A stretch of 52,795 nucleotides of DNA from Fibrobacteraceae bacterium (GTDB lineage Bacteria > Fibrobacterota > Fibrobacteria > Fibrobacterales > Fibrobacteraceae). Made by a program: the position numbers and the translations under genes. How positions within the stretch are numbered: the stretch's first letter is position 1; the number at the start of each line of letters is the position of its first letter. Below, one piece after another: positions 24,312 through 34,203 of this stretch. Where the stretch lies: contig JAGBSH010000018.1 of assembly GCA_017631885.1 (NCBI GenBank), forward strand, positions 1-52,795. The letters run 5' to 3'. The notes beneath the pieces were generated by a model, which did no database searches, was not told the DNA's origin, and worked only from the letters and a program-made list of their open reading frames with translations.

Positions 24312-26122
24312 AAAAAAATAATGTTATTGGAATGGTTCTCATTTTTATCATTATGGTATGGTGGATGTTCTCCATGCCAGCTCCAGAACCAGTAAAGCAA
24401 GAACCTGCGACTAAAAACCAAGCCGTAGAAACTCAAGCACAATCTACACTTGAAATTCCTCAGAAAGATTCTTCTAGCGAACTCTTTTTGGGCAAAGCTC
24501 CATCACTTGAACCAGTGCAAGCAAAAGTAGTTGAAGATTCTACAAAGGATTCTTTAGCAGAAGCTCCTTTTGTTGTTGTGCCTCATGAACTAGAAGTAGA
24601 AACTGAACGTTTTATTGTAACGCTTTCTAATCAAGGTGCTAAAATAAAAAGTATTATCGTAAAAGATTTAGCTGATAGTACGGGTAAATTCCCAGAGATT
24701 ATTCAAGATAGCACACAAGGAGCATTGTCACTTTCTTTTGATGGCGTAAATCTTGATAAGGCTTTGTTTAGTTTTAAAGATTCTTTGGCAAATAAAATAA
24801 CTGTAGAAGATTCTTTAACAGTTGCTTTTACTTTTACAGACCCATCAGGTAAAAAAATCCATCGCCTTTATTCTTTTACAAAAGATGGGGCTGCAATTTC
24901 ACAAAAGAATATTGTAGAAGGTTTTAGAGCTTCTTCTTATAGACTTTCTTTAAATGGTGGTATGCGTGAAACAGAAGCATTCCCAGAAGGTAAGTCTTTT
25001 GGCGCGAATTATTTCTTTAGTGAAGTAATTTTCAATAATACTTTTGGTGTGGAACGCGAAATGATTACGGCGAAAGAAACTTTCAATCAGGAAAGTGGCA
25101 AAATTCTTTGGGCTGGTCTTCGTCGTAAATACATTGCAATGACTGTTCAGTTTGCAAACCCGACTTCTGCTGTTGTAGAAGCTGAACCATTGAAAGAAAA
25201 AGTGGCAGAATCTGACCCGGGCACATTTAAACTTTCGCTTTCTGATGATATGCACTCAGATACATTGGCATTTGATTTTATGGTATTGCCTCTTGAATGG
25301 GCAGCTATTAAGCAATACGATGTAGGTTATGAAAAGATTATTGTAAGTGGCTGGCAATGGTGTGGTGCTGATACTTGGTTTGTCGCTATTTGCGGATTTT
25401 TACTTTGGTTGTTAAAGGCATTTTATTCTATTATCCCAAACTATGGTGTAGCGATTATTTTGCTTACTATTTTGGTTCGCTTGCTTACAACACCACTTAC
25501 TTTAAAACAGCTCCGTTCTTCTAAAGATATGGCAAAGCTTAAGCCAGAACTTGATGCGATTAACGTCAAGTATCGTTCTGACCCACAAAAGCGTCAGGCT
25601 GCCATTATGGAACTTTATGCAAAGAATAAAATAAATCCACTTGCTTCTTGTACGGGCGGTTGTTTCCCATTGCTTTTACAGATGCCTATATTCTTTGGCT
25701 TGTTTATTATTCTTGGTCGTGCTATAGAACTTCGTGGTCAGCCTTTCATTGGTTGGATTTCTGACCTTTCTCATTCTGATGTTATTTTTAGTGGCATTTC
25801 AATTCCATTTATTATGCCTCACGGTATTGCTATTTTGCCTTTGATTATGGTGGTTACGACTTATTTCCAGACAAAGCAATCTATGAGTGCTATGACTGAT
25901 CCTGCTCAGCAAAAAATGATGACTTGGATGATGCCTGGTATGATGTTCCTCTTTAGTGCTGTTATGCCGTCTGGACTTGTGCTTTATTGGATTATTTCTA
26001 ATATCTGGGGAATTGTCCAATATCGTATTATCAACCCAAGTAAGCCAGCAGAAAAAGACAAGAAAAAATCAAATGGGAAAAAGATTGTTGATGCTGAAAT
26101 TATTTCAACCAAGAAGAAATAG
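24308..26122 (+). CDS. yidC: Membrane protein insertase YidC
   Basis: YidC inserts and folds inner-membrane proteins, alone or with Sec. The 604-residue protein has an N-terminal membrane helix (about residues 5-21), a large periplasmic beta-rich domain with the P1 type of Gram-negative bacteria (about 90-340), and five C-terminal membrane segments beginning near residue 355. The 60-kDa-type signature [22 protein letters not shown] and the positively charged cytoplasmic loop are present. The tail is lysine-rich (ribosome contact). The long periplasmic domain supports a Gram-negative-type envelope. It starts with an ATGA overlap with yidD, and a terminator follows. Confidence 0.97.
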   Translation: MKKNNVIGMVLIFIIMVWWMFSMPAPEPVKQEPATKNQAVETQAQSTLEIPQKDSSSELFLGKAPSLEPVQAKVVEDSTKDSLAEAPFVVVPHELEVETERFIVTLSNQGAKIKSIIVKDLADSTGKFPEIIQDSTQGALSLSFDGVNLDKALFSFKDSLANKITVEDSLTVAFTFTDPSGKKIHRLYSFTKDGAAISQKNIVEGFRASSYRLSLNGGMRETEAFPEGKSFGANYFFSEVIFNNTFGVEREMITAKETFNQESGKILWAGLRRKYIAMTVQFANPTSAVVEAEPLKEKVAESDPGTFKLSLSDDMHSDTLAFDFMVLPLEWAAIKQYDVGYEKIIVSGWQWCGADTWFVAICGFLLWLLKAFYSIIPNYGVAIILLTILVRLLTTPLTLKQLRSSKDMAKLKPELDAINVKYRSDPQKRQAAIMELYAKNKINPLASCTGGCFPLLLQMPIFFGLFIILGRAIELRGQPFIGWISDLSHSDVIFSGISIPFIMPHGIAILPLIMVVTTYFQTKQSMSAMTDPAQQKMMTWMMPGMMFLFSAVMPSGLVLYWIISNIWGIVQYRIINPSKPAEKDKKKSNGKKIVDAEIISTKKK

Positions 26123-26137
26123 TATTGGCTAAAATGA

Positions 26138-26170
26138 AATCCCCCGAAAGTTACACTTTCGGGGGATTTT
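26138..26170 (+). terminator. Rho-independent terminator after yidC (bidirectional)
   Basis: The stem ATCCCCCGAAAG/CTTTCGGGGGAT with a TTACA loop has A before and T after. It can end yidC transcripts and, on the minus strand, those of ahcY. Confidence 0.92.
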
Positions 26171-26213
26171 ATTATCGCTAGTTTACAAGTAATGAACTAG
26201 CATAGAAAGTGAA

Positions 26214-27674
26214 TTAGTAGCGATAGAAATCCACTTTGTAAGGGCCTTCTACAGGAACGCCGATGTAATCAGCTTGTGCCTGAGTGAGTGTAGTCAAGTG
26301 AACGCCTAACTTTTCAAGATGCAAGCGAGCTACTTTTTCGTCAAGAATTTTTGGAAGCGTATAAACTGCACCTTTTTCGTATTTGATACTAGCAACAGTT
26401 TCTTTACCTTCAGCATTTAACCACAAATCAATTTGCGCAATAGTCTGGTTGGTAAAGCTTGCACTCATTACAAAACTCGGGTGACCAGTTGCACAACCAA
26501 GGTTTAACAAGCGACCTTCAGCAAGGACAAGAATGCTATGACCATCTGGGAAAATCCATTCGTCGTACTGAGGCTTGATTTCGTTACGTACAATTCCTGG
26601 AATTTTCTTTAAGCCAGCCATATCAATTTCATTATCAAAATGGCCAATGTTACCAACAATAGCACGGTGTTTCATTTTCTGCATTTGTGCAGCCGAAATA
26701 ATCATCATGTTGCCAGTAGTTGTTACAAAAATATCGGCTTCAGAAACGACTTCATCAAGCGTTTTAACTTCATAACCTTCCATAGCAGCTTGAAGCGCAC
26801 AAATTGGGTCAATTTCTGTAACAATAACTCGGGCGCCTTGGCCGCGCAAGGACTGGGCACAGCCCTTGCCGACGTCGCCGTAGCCGCAGACTACGGCGAT
26901 TTTCCCAGCCATCATCACGTCTGTTGCGCGGTTAATGCCATCAATCAAAGAATGTCTGCAACCGTAAAGGTTATCAAATTTTGACTTGGTAACAGAATCG
27001 TTCACGTTAATGGCTGGGAACGGAAGGCGCCCATGCTTTGCCATGTCATACAAGCGGTGAACGCCAGTAGTTGTTTCTTCAGAAACACCTTTAATGGTTT
27101 CACGTGCACGAGTCCAACGCTTTGGATCTTCTTCAAAAATCTTTTTGCAAAGAGAAAGGAATACACCCCATTCTTCAGAATCCGTTTCAGGGTTAAATTC
27201 AGGAACTTTCCCTGCATCTTCAAATTCAGCACCGCGAACAACAAGCATAGTTGCATCGCCACCATCGTCAAGAATCAAGTTAGCGCTTTTACCATCTGGC
27301 CAAATCAAAGCTTTTGCTGTGCAATCCCAGTATTCTTCAAGCGTTTCACCTTTCCAAGCAAAAACAGGAGTTCCTTGCGGATTCTCTGGAGTTCCGTTTT
27401 TACCAACAACAACTGCTGCTGCCGCATGATCTTGTGTACTGAAAATATTGCAAGAAACCCAACGCACATCGGCACCGAGTTCTGTTAAAGTTTCAATCAA
27501 AACAGCAGTCTGCACAGTCATGTGAAGACTACCCATAATACGAGCACCAGCAAGAGGTTTTTTACCGGCATATTCTTTGCGAAGAGCTATAAGCCCTGGC
27601 ATTTCGGTTTCTGCTAAATCCAACTCTTTTCTGCCCCAGGCAGCAAGGTTTATATCTTTAACTTTGTATTCCAT
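26214..27674 (-). CDS. ahcY: Adenosylhomocysteinase
   Basis: This cytoplasmic enzyme splits S-adenosylhomocysteine into adenosine and homocysteine, using NAD, and so relieves inhibition of methyltransferases. The 486-residue protein has the substrate motifs [10 protein letters not shown] (residues near 44-53) and H-R-L-Y-D-M, the [12 protein letters not shown] catalytic/NAD region, G-Y-G-D-V-G-K-G (NAD fold), and the C-terminal tail ending K-V-D-F-Y-R-Y, which reaches into the neighbouring subunit. A roughly 40-residue insert in the first domain marks the long form found in many bacteria and eukaryotes. The ATG at 27674 is preceded by a GAG on the minus strand. murD lies 46 bases upstream on the same strand. 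Confidence 0.97.
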   Translation of the reverse strand: MEYKVKDINLAAWGRKELDLAETEMPGLIALRKEYAGKKPLAGARIMGSLHMTVQTAVLIETLTELGADVRWVSCNIFSTQDHAAAAVVVGKNGTPENPQGTPVFAWKGETLEEYWDCTAKALIWPDGKSANLILDDGGDATMLVVRGAEFEDAGKVPEFNPETDSEEWGVFLSLCKKIFEEDPKRWTRARETIKGVSEETTTGVHRLYDMAKHGRLPFPAINVNDSVTKSKFDNLYGCRHSLIDGINRATDVMMAGKIAVVCGYGDVGKGCAQSLRGQGARVIVTEIDPICALQAAMEGYEVKTLDEVVSEADIFVTTTGNMMIISAAQMQKMKHRAIVGNIGHFDNEIDMAGLKKIPGIVRNEIKPQYDEWIFPDGHSILVLAEGRLLNLGCATGHPSFVMSASFTNQTIAQIDLWLNAEGKETVASIKYEKGAVYTLPKILDEKVARLHLEKLGVHLTTLTQAQADYIGVPVEGPYKVDFYRY

Positions 27675-27720
27675 AATTTTCTCACTTTTATTTTTGCGTA
27701 AATATAGTTATTTCGCCTTT

Positions 27721-29043
27721 TTAAAAATTTTCAATAAGCTGGTTAAAAACTTCTCCTCGATGCTTGTAGTTTTTAAACAATCCAAAAGAAGCACAAGCAG
27801 GCGAAAGTAAAATAGCTCCGCCGTTGCCAATGGCTAAAGAATTGTTAAAAGCCTCTTCTAAAGAATTGAAAATTTCCATTTTTGCTTTTACATTCATTTC
27901 TGTAGCTTGCTTAAACATTCTTTCAGCAGTAGCGCCAATAAAAGCAATTGATTTTAATTTTTCAAGCAAAGCAAGTTCAGAAAATAATTCTGTAAAGTCT
28001 GCATTTTTTTCTGAGCCACCAAGAATCAAAGCGAATGGACGTTTCATGCTTTGCACAGCCGCCAAAGTCGCATCGGGTCTTGTTGCATAAGAATCATTAA
28101 AAAATTCTATTCCATTTTTTTCGCCGCGAAATTCCATTCGTAAAGGTAAAGCTTCGTAGGTTTTTAAAGCTTCAAAAATAACGTGAATATCTACGCCAAT
28201 AGCAAGGGTCGCAAGGGCCGCTGCCGCCATATTCTCTAATTGATAAATGCCGCGGACTTTACATTCAGACAAATGCAGCGAAACAGTCCCAATTTTAAGA
28301 GAATCGCCTTCTATTTTTGCCACCGCATTTTCGCCAGAGCCAAAAGGAAATTTTTGTGCAGCAGAATTTTCTGCAATTTCAGAAGTAGGCAAAGCGTCTT
28401 GCATATAAACGCAACAATCAAAAGGTTTTTGATAGCGCACAAGATTGGCTTTTGCATCTCTGTATTCTTCTACGGTTTTATGCCAATCTAAATGTTCCGA
28501 AGAAACTTTTAAAACAACGCCTACTTTGGGAGAACTCCCTAAAGTCATTAATTGAAAAGAAGAAAGTTCAAGAATATAAGTCGTGTCTTGATTTTTGTTT
28601 GCTAACAAATCAAGCATTGGAATCCCAAAATTTCCTCCGATTTCAGAAGGCTCATTGGCTGCATCTAAAATATGCTTAATCATACTGACCGTGCTGCCTT
28701 TGCCAAGAGTTCCTGTAACGCCAATGATTTTTTCAGCCGGGACTTTTTCAAAGAAAATTTCGACTTGGCTTTTTACAACCCCTCCGTTCATTTGGAACTT
28801 CAAAAGGTCAGAATCTAAAGGATAAAAGCCTGCAGAACGAATAACTTCAAAACATTGTAAGAGCCCGTCTTTATAATGCTCACCAGAAAAAACAGAAATA
28901 TTAATACTCTTGTCTATTTCTGGTAAAGTCACGGGTGATTTATCCATCACTACAATATCTTTAAAACCTTCACGGATTAAATAGCGTAAAGTACTTTTTC
29001 CTTCTACGCCAAACCCTAAAATGCCAATAGATTTTTGTTCCAC
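27721..29043 (-). CDS. murD: UDP-N-acetylmuramoylalanine--D-glutamate ligase
   Basis: MurD adds D-glutamate to UDP-MurNAc-L-alanine in peptidoglycan synthesis, in the cytoplasm and with ATP. The 440-residue protein has an N-terminal nucleotide fold with G-I-L-G-F-G-V-E-G-K-S-T, the ATP loop G-V-T-G-T-L-G-K-G-S-T, the Mur ligase central E-L-S-S-F-Q-L (motif with catalytic glutamate), N-M-A-A-A-A-L-A and F-N-D-S-Y-A-T-R-P-D-A-T in the C-terminal domain. It starts with GTG at 29043, with GAGG six bases before it. It stands apart from a dcw cluster here, and its gene neighbours are metabolic. Confidence 0.94.
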   Translation of the reverse strand: MEQKSIGILGFGVEGKSTLRYLIREGFKDIVVMDKSPVTLPEIDKSINISVFSGEHYKDGLLQCFEVIRSAGFYPLDSDLLKFQMNGGVVKSQVEIFFEKVPAEKIIGVTGTLGKGSTVSMIKHILDAANEPSEIGGNFGIPMLDLLANKNQDTTYILELSSFQLMTLGSSPKVGVVLKVSSEHLDWHKTVEEYRDAKANLVRYQKPFDCCVYMQDALPTSEIAENSAAQKFPFGSGENAVAKIEGDSLKIGTVSLHLSECKVRGIYQLENMAAAALATLAIGVDIHVIFEALKTYEALPLRMEFRGEKNGIEFFNDSYATRPDATLAAVQSMKRPFALILGGSEKNADFTELFSELALLEKLKSIAFIGATAERMFKQATEMNVKAKMEIFNSLEEAFNNSLAIGNGGAILLSPACASFGLFKNYKHRGEVFNQLIENF

Positions 29044-29100
29044 AAAAAGCCTCTAAATAAGTAAAAGCAAAGGTCATTATAGAAAAATTTTAAAGCATAA

Positions 29101-29130
29101 AAAACTGGCAAGTTTTAAGTTGCCAGTTAA
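29101..29130 (-). terminator. Rho-independent terminator (minus strand) between SDR gene and murD
   Basis: The stem AACTGGCAA (29103-29111)/TTGCCAGTT (29120-29128) is followed on the minus strand by a run of T. It should end the short-chain dehydrogenase transcript, so murD has its own promoter in the 100 bases after it. Confidence 0.75.
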
Positions 29131-29152
29131 AAACAAAAATCGTTTTTGAAAG

Positions 29153-29884
29153 TTAAAGAGTTTCTGCTTTTTGCACAGCAAGTGAAAGTTCCATGCCTGC
29201 AAATTCTTGTGCGCTGAACCAGCGGCCACTCTTTTTGTCTTCGGCTAGAACGCCAACTAAAGCGCCAGGGATAACAGTAGTTACATCGTTTGGTGCATTT
29301 GGCCCGCCTAAATCGGTACGTAACCAACCTGGGTCCATTAAGTTCATCATTACGTCAGTACCATTTAATTTGCAAGCAAAATCTCGGACAAATTTATCTA
29401 AAGCTGCTTTGGCGCAAGCATAGCCCATAAGTTCTGGCTGGTCTGCGATACCACTAGAAGTCATTAAAATGCGGCCAAAGCCATTTTTAACCATTTTAGG
29501 CAAAAAGTGGTAAGCAATTTGAACGGGAGCAAGGCAATTAACTGCATAAGCTTCTAAATAATCTTTTCTTTCATTAGAAAAATAATCGCTGCAATAAGGC
29601 ACTTGTAAACCAGCATTATTAAAAACAACGTCAACGATTTTACCAGAATTGTCTATTTCTTGAAGCATTGCTTTTATAGAATCTGGATTTTCTAAAGCAC
29701 ATTCAAGAGCTATCGCTTCAACGCCCATTTCTTGAACCGCTTTTAGTGTTTTTTCAGCATGGGATTTAGAACGACTTTGTAAAAAAAGATTCCCGCCAAG
29801 AGATGCAACGGCTTTAGCAATTTCTGCCCCAACACCGCGAGAAGAACCAGTTACTAAAACCCATTTACCTTTTAAGTCTAACAT
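29153..29884 (-). CDS. Short-chain dehydrogenase/reductase, FabG-like
   Basis: This 243-residue protein is a classical SDR oxidoreductase: T-G-S-S-R-G-V-G at residues 12-19 (TGxxxGxG, NAD(P) binding), N-N-A-G near residue 89, the S of T-S-S-G-I-A and the Y-A-C-A-K (YxxxK, about residue 153). Cofactor preference is suggested to be NADP by the S-S-R in the glycine loop. The substrate cannot be told from sequence: FabG-type ketoacyl-ACP reduction is possible, but no fab neighbours are present. GGAG lies 8 bases before the ATG. It is probably a single-gene unit, with terminators on both sides. Confidence 0.9.
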   Translation of the reverse strand: MLDLKGKWVLVTGSSRGVGAEIAKAVASLGGNLFLQSRSKSHAEKTLKAVQEMGVEAIALECALENPDSIKAMLQEIDNSGKIVDVVFNNAGLQVPYCSDYFSNERKDYLEAYAVNCLAPVQIAYHFLPKMVKNGFGRILMTSSGIADQPELMGYACAKAALDKFVRDFACKLNGTDVMMNLMDPGWLRTDLGGPNAPNDVTTVIPGALVGVLAEDKKSGRWFSAQEFAGMELSLAVQKAETL

Positions 29885-29990
29885 TTGAACTCCATTGTTT
29901 TTTTTGATTTTTTCAAAAAATAGATTTTGAAATAAAAAAAGGGAAAAAAGAAAACAATTTCGTGTTTACAATTGTAAATGATTTCTATAG

Positions 29991-30018
29991 AAAAAAGCCG
30001 ACTTTAGCCGGCTTTTTT
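29991..30018 (-). terminator. Rho-independent terminator after dksA-like gene
   Basis: The stem AAAAAAGCCG/CGGCTTTTTT with an 8-base loop can act on either strand. On the minus strand it ends the hpf-hprK-mlaD-dksA unit. Confidence 0.85.
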
Positions 30019-30025
30019 AAATCAA

Positions 30026-30487
30026 TTATTTTTGTTGCATTCGGTGCTGTTCTGCAAAAGCACGCGCCATTTCTATACGATGGTCTTCGCGTTCTTTTCT
30101 TTTGGTTTCTTCTTTACAGTTAACGCATTTTGTTGCCGTTGGAACCGCTTCAAGCCTTGCTTTTGGAATAAGCTTTTTACAGACTTTGCAGACACCAAAA
30201 GTTTCTTGTTTGATTCTCTGGAGAGCTTCTTCTAAATAAATTAAATATTTGCCTTCGCGTGCTGCTAAATCAAAAGAGGTTTCTAATGAAGTATAATCAG
30301 AAGCGGCGTCAGCTGTTAAGTGGTTACTATAACCAACCATATCCATTTGATGTTTTTGTGTATGAAAAGCACCTGATGAAGAACTGCCTACTTGTGCAGC
30401 AACAATTTCTCGCCGTTTTTCTAGCAAAAGGGATTCAAAATATTCCAAATCTTTTTTGGACATTTTAGGATCTTTTTGTTCTGCCAT
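30026..30487 (-). CDS. DksA/TraR-family zinc-finger protein
   Basis: The protein has 153 residues. It contains the C4 zinc finger C-K-V-C then 17 residues then C-V-N-C (CX2CX17CX2C), typical of DksA/TraR, preceded by a long helical coiled region with Y-F-E-S-L-L-L-E-K-R-R-E-I. Such proteins bind the secondary channel of RNA polymerase, often with ppGpp. The acidic tip has D-A-A-S-D-Y-T-S-L-E-T-S. An upstream in-frame ATG at 30499 contains GGAGGT, which is the ribosome-binding site of the ATG at 30487, so the shorter form is correct. It is likely the last gene of the hpf-hprK-mlaD unit or has its own promoter in the 69-base gap. Confidence 0.9.
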   Translation of the reverse strand: MAEQKDPKMSKKDLEYFESLLLEKRREIVAAQVGSSSSGAFHTQKHQMDMVGYSNHLTADAASDYTSLETSFDLAAREGKYLIYLEEALQRIKQETFGVCKVCKKLIPKARLEAVPTATKCVNCKEETKRKEREDHRIEMARAFAEQHRMQQK

Positions 30488-30556
30488 AGACACCTCCATA
30501 TAAAATCAGATTACCGACATAAAGTATTCTTTTTATTTGTAAAAGCAAATACTTTT

Positions 30557-31453
30557 TTAAAAAATATCAACATTTATTTTTAAACCATTCTTAATCAAAT
30601 CTTTTCTGAAATTTTCAACATCATCAGAAAGTTTTGAGGCCGCATCAAAAAAGGCTTTTTCTTTGATAAGAGGCATTGGAGCGCCCTCTGAAAAATCAGC
30701 TAACTTTTGTTTTAAATTTTTCAAAGCGGCAAGTAAAGAATCTAGTTCTGATTTTGTGGTTTCAATATTTTCTATTAAAGTAGAACCATCGGTTTTTATG
30801 TTGTCTAAAACGCCTTTTGCATTTTGTAAAGCATTTTCAGTTGAAGAAATAAAACCTTCTAAATTTTCTTTACTTGAACTAATTAAAGATGATGTTTGAT
30901 CAATAATGTTATTTCCTTTTGAAGTGATACGAGAAAGCCGTTCTCCATTTTTACCGCCAAGTAATGAATCTAATGAAACTTCAGCTGTAATCATAATAGA
31001 ATCTAATACAGAAAAAGCTTGCTTTAATTTACGTGTAATCCCAGAAGTTCCTTCGTCATACAAACCATTTGCGGTATCGCCCGAAGCTAAAAATTCTTCA
31101 GAATTGCCTAAAAGAATACAAACTTCTCGTTCGCCCATAAGGCCAGAATTAATGAGCCTGAAAGTTGAATTTTTAGGGATAGGAGTATGTGCTAAAACTT
31201 CAATAGTTACAAAAACAGCATCGTCTGTTAACTTGGCTGAAAGAATTTTGCCTCTTGTTAAACCATTTACCTGAACGCGGTTTCCAGGAGAAAGAGTTCC
31301 TATTTGTTCAAAGCGAAGTATGTATTGGTTACGTAAATGATAAGGGCTAGCAGGGTGTTTGAAATACAACAAGGCAAGGCAAGTTAACAAAAAAGTTCCA
31401 GCCACAAGAGAAGCAAGCCAGTTTTGCTTAATGAAACGCTTCCACTTATTCAT
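30557..31453 (-). CDS. MlaD/MCE-domain lipid-transport protein
   Basis: This 298-residue protein has one N-terminal membrane helix (residues about 14-29) and a periplasmic MCE domain directly after it: Y-I-L-R-F-E-Q-I-G-T-L-S-P-G-N-R-V-Q-V-N-G-L-T-R-G-K is the family's opening strand pair. Then follows a long helical part (residues about 150-270) that would form the tube or needle as in PqiB/MlaD-like proteins. These proteins carry phospholipids between the inner and outer membrane. The MlaE permease and MlaF ATPase genes are not adjacent, which is unusual. The start overlaps the end of hprK by 8 bases, so translation is coupled. Confidence 0.87.
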   Translation of the reverse strand: MNKWKRFIKQNWLASLVAGTFLLTCLALLYFKHPASPYHLRNQYILRFEQIGTLSPGNRVQVNGLTRGKILSAKLTDDAVFVTIEVLAHTPIPKNSTFRLINSGLMGEREVCILLGNSEEFLASGDTANGLYDEGTSGITRKLKQAFSVLDSIMITAEVSLDSLLGGKNGERLSRITSKGNNIIDQTSSLISSSKENLEGFISSTENALQNAKGVLDNIKTDGSTLIENIETTKSELDSLLAALKNLKQKLADFSEGAPMPLIKEKAFFDAASKLSDDVENFRKDLIKNGLKINVDIF

Positions 31454-32480
31454 ACGGTGTTAAATCCATATCCAAAAAAGCATCCCAGCTTTCGCCAGAA
31501 GCTTTCTTTTGGATTTTGTCGAGTAAACGTTGGTTAAAGGCTTGTGAAGAATCTTCGCCGGCACTTTTCATTAAAGTATTCATTGCAATTACTTCAGAAA
31601 TAACGGTTAAATTTTTGCCTGGTGTTACTGGAATTATAATGTGAGGAATCTGAACGCCCATAATAGAAATAGTTTCATTTGAAAGTCCGGTGCGATCTGT
31701 TGTGCACCCACAACCTTCAGTCTGGTTCCACATTTGTAATTCAACAACTACTTCAATTCTTTTAATTTTACGAACGGCATGAATCCCGAACATAGAGCGA
31801 ATGTCAATAATACCTATCCCGCGGATTTCCATACAATGTTCAATTAAAGGGTCTGCCATTCCCATTAAGGTATTGCCAACTTGCATAATTTCAACAGCAT
31901 CGTCTGCAACAAGTCGGTGTCCGCGTTCTACAAGGTCTAAAACGCATTCTGATTTCCCTACATTACTATCACCAATATACAACATGCCAATGCCATAAAC
32001 ATCTACAAGGCTTGCATGAATTTTTGTGTAAGGGGCGAAATATTTTTCAAGAATGCTTCTTGTTTTAAAAATGAATTCAAAAGTATATAAAGGCGAAGAA
32101 AACAGAGGGATGTTTTTTTCGCGGCACATATCGGCTAGTTCTTCGTGCGGTTTTTGCCCATGAGTAACAACCCACATTGGAGCACAGAACATAGAAAGTT
32201 TTTCAAAAGCTTCACGCCTTGCTTTTGAACCAATGGATTCCAAGTAATTCCATTCGGTGTGGCCGATAATTTGTATTTGGTGTGAACTATAAACTGATGT
32301 ATAGCCTGTAAGAGCAAGGCCTGGTCTATGAATGCCTACTTCTACAATGTAAGAATCAGTAGAAGAACTACCTTCATGAATAGAAAGACGCAATTCGTTT
32401 TGAAAGCGTTTATAAAATTCCAGAACCGGGAGCTTTTCCCGGTTCTGGATATTCAAGTTATCTAGCGGGCAATAAGCCAC
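31446..32480 (-). CDS. hprK: HPr kinase/phosphorylase
   Basis: HprK phosphorylates HPr (or a Crh/NPr-like protein) on serine with ATP or PPi and also removes the phosphate. The 344-residue protein has the N-terminal regulatory domain (residues about 1-150) and the kinase domain with Walker A G-D-S-N-V-G-K-S-E, preceded by L-V-D-V-Y-G-I-G-M-L, followed by G-H-R-L-V-A-D-D-A-V-E-I. The signature loop R-G-I-G-I-I-D-I-R-S-M-F-G is present near residue 230. It starts with GTG at 32480, directly after the hpf stop. In many Gram-negative bacteria hprK accompanies hpf and PTS genes, but here no ptsH or ptsI is near. Confidence 0.95.
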   Translation of the reverse strand: MAYCPLDNLNIQNREKLPVLEFYKRFQNELRLSIHEGSSSTDSYIVEVGIHRPGLALTGYTSVYSSHQIQIIGHTEWNYLESIGSKARREAFEKLSMFCAPMWVVTHGQKPHEELADMCREKNIPLFSSPLYTFEFIFKTRSILEKYFAPYTKIHASLVDVYGIGMLYIGDSNVGKSECVLDLVERGHRLVADDAVEIMQVGNTLMGMADPLIEHCMEIRGIGIIDIRSMFGIHAVRKIKRIEVVVELQMWNQTEGCGCTTDRTGLSNETISIMGVQIPHIIIPVTPGKNLTVISEVIAMNTLMKSAGEDSSQAFNQRLLDKIQKKASGESWDAFLDMDLTPYE

Positions 32481-32482
32481 TA

Positions 32483-32800
32483 TTATACCACGTCGGAAAC
32501 AGGTTGAGCTTTATGATCTTTTTGCTTTTCATTTTGCTTTTTCAATTGTACTTTGACTCTTTCTAAAGCAACATCAATAGCTTTACCCATGTTTTCTTCG
32601 TCAGCAGAAGCAACCACAACGCTACCAGTAATATTTACGGAAATATCGCAACGGCGTAAATGTTCTACTTCATGATCAAGAACAACGGAGGCTCCGGTGA
32701 TATTCGGGTAAAATTTACCCAATTTTTCGATTTCTTCCTGAACGCGTTCTTGCAAACCGGCAGAAGCATTAAAATGACGAGCAGTAATCGTAATATCCAT
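32483..32800 (-). CDS. hpf: Ribosome hibernation-promoting factor (short HPF)
   Basis: This is a 105-residue protein with the S30AE/HPF fold: D-I-T-I-T-A-R-H-F-N-A-S-A-G-L, then L-Y-like helices and the C-terminal strand pattern L-R-R-C-D-I-S-V-N-I-T-G, A-D-E-E-N-M-G-K-A-I-D-V-A-L-E-R-V-K-V-Q-L-K-K-Q. It binds the 30S decoding centre in stationary phase. It has no C-terminal dimerisation domain, so it is the short form as in E. coli HPF or YfiA. GAGGAT lies before the ATG. First gene of a minus-strand unit with hprK two bases after its stop. Confidence 0.94.
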   Translation of the reverse strand: MDITITARHFNASAGLQERVQEEIEKLGKFYPNITGASVVLDHEVEHLRRCDISVNITGSVVVASADEENMGKAIDVALERVKVQLKKQNEKQKDHKAQPVSDVV

Positions 32801-33194
32801 AGCAGTATCCTCTGTTGAAGTCTATCGGAAAAAGAAGTATTTCCGTTCTCAATGATATACTCTATTATTTCAAAAAAAACAATTTTTTTTTTGATTTTTC
32901 TTTATTTTTCCTTTAAAAATTTTAAAAAATTAAGGGGGATTATGAATCATTAGTTATCGCCTATGACAATTTTGCAAGAAAAAGCCGTTGTTGTTTTTGT
33001 AACGCGATTAAATAGAAACAAATAAAGTAGGGGAGAATAAATGATTTTTAATTCATTTGTTTGAAGGTTAAAATTGTAGGATTTTTCTGTCCTGAAGCAC
33101 TAAAAATTGATTTTTTTAAAGTTTTTATCTGTTGAAAAAGGCTCAAAATGACTATTTTTTTCCAAAAAAGAAAACTTCCTCTAGGAACTCATTT
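32801..33194. promoter_or_regulatory. Divergent intergenic region between hpf and guaA, 394 bases
   Basis: This is an AT-rich region with long A and T runs (around 32873-32930). It must hold the promoters for hpf (minus) and the GMP synthase gene (plus). No inverted repeat, riboswitch fold or small gene is convincing. A TTG at 33132 opens the downstream frame but lacks support as a start. Confidence 0.45.
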
Positions 33195-34175
33195 ATGAAC
33201 GACAATGTTCGCCCGGAATCAATGGTTCGTATCACAACGCCGGCTCTTGCCGAATCGTTTATTCAAGAACAAATTCAAAAAATCCAAGAACAAGTAAAAG
33301 ACAAAAAAGTATTGCTCGCACTTTCTGGTGGAGTAGATTCTTCTGTTGTTGCTGCTTTATTGGTAAAAGCTATCGGTAAACAACTTGTTTGTGTTCATGT
33401 AAACCATGGCCTTATGCGTAAAGGTGAATCTGAACAGGTTATCGAAGTATTCCAAAATCAAATGAACGCCAACTTGATTTATGTCGATGCAACAGACCGC
33501 TTTTTGGATTTGTTGGCAGGCGTTTCTGAACCAGAGAAAAAGCGTAAAATTATTGGTGGTGAATTTATTAAAGTCTTTGATGAAGAAGCATCAAAACTTG
33601 AAGGCATTTCTTTTTTGGCTCAAGGGACTATTTACCCAGATATTCTTGAAAGTGATGGCGTAAAAGCTCACCACAATGTGGGTGGCTTGCCAGAAGACAT
33701 GCAGTTTGAATTGGTGGAACCAGTAAAACTTCTTTATAAAGACGAAGTTCGCGTTGTGGGTAAGGCTCTTGGTCTTCCTGCAGAAATGGTTGACCGCCAG
33801 CCATTCCCAGGCCCAGGTCTTGGTGTACGTTGTCTTGGTGCCATTACTCGCGATCGCTTGCATGCTTTACGCGAAGCCGATGCCATTCTCAGAGAAGAAT
33901 TTGCAAACAGCGGCCTTGCTCAAAAAGTCTGGCAGTACTTTATCGCCATTCCTGATATGAAAAGCGTTGGCGTTAAAAATGACAAACGTTACGAAGGCTG
34001 GCCAGCTATTATCCGTGCTGTAAATACAACAGATGCAATGAGTGCTACGATTGAAGAAATCCCTTATGAAGTTCTTCATAAAATTACTGCACGCATTACA
34101 GCAGAAGTAGAAGGCATCAACCGTGTTCTTTATGATTTGACCCCAAAGCCAATTGGCACTATTGAATGGGAATAA
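33195..34175 (+). CDS. guaA: GMP synthase ATP-pyrophosphatase subunit, without glutaminase domain
   Basis: This enzyme turns XMP into GMP with ATP and ammonia. The 326-residue product has the PP-loop A-L-S-G-G-V-D-S-S (residues 42-50), the substrate region [15 protein letters not shown], and the typical end [10 protein letters not shown] and [14 protein letters not shown]. Bacterial GuaA normally carries a class I glutamine amidotransferase domain of about 200 residues in front. None is encoded upstream here: the ATG at 33195 follows 394 bases of non-coding DNA. So this is the stand-alone synthetase type as in archaea, and ammonia must come from a separate glutaminase or free NH3. TTG 33132 would add 21 residues without a domain. 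Confidence 0.92.
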   Translation: MNDNVRPESMVRITTPALAESFIQEQIQKIQEQVKDKKVLLALSGGVDSSVVAALLVKAIGKQLVCVHVNHGLMRKGESEQVIEVFQNQMNANLIYVDATDRFLDLLAGVSEPEKKRKIIGGEFIKVFDEEASKLEGISFLAQGTIYPDILESDGVKAHHNVGGLPEDMQFELVEPVKLLYKDEVRVVGKALGLPAEMVDRQPFPGPGLGVRCLGAITRDRLHALREADAILREEFANSGLAQKVWQYFIAIPDMKSVGVKNDKRYEGWPAIIRAVNTTDAMSATIEEIPYEVLHKITARITAEVEGINRVLYDLTPKPIGTIEWE

Positions 34176-34203
34176 GGAATTAAACTCCAAAAAAGGAATC
34201 CAT

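Noticed and set aside
33132-33194. TTG start and N-terminal extension for the GMP synthase
   Set aside because: The 21 added residues are low-complexity, far too short for an amidotransferase domain, and lack a ribosome-binding site.
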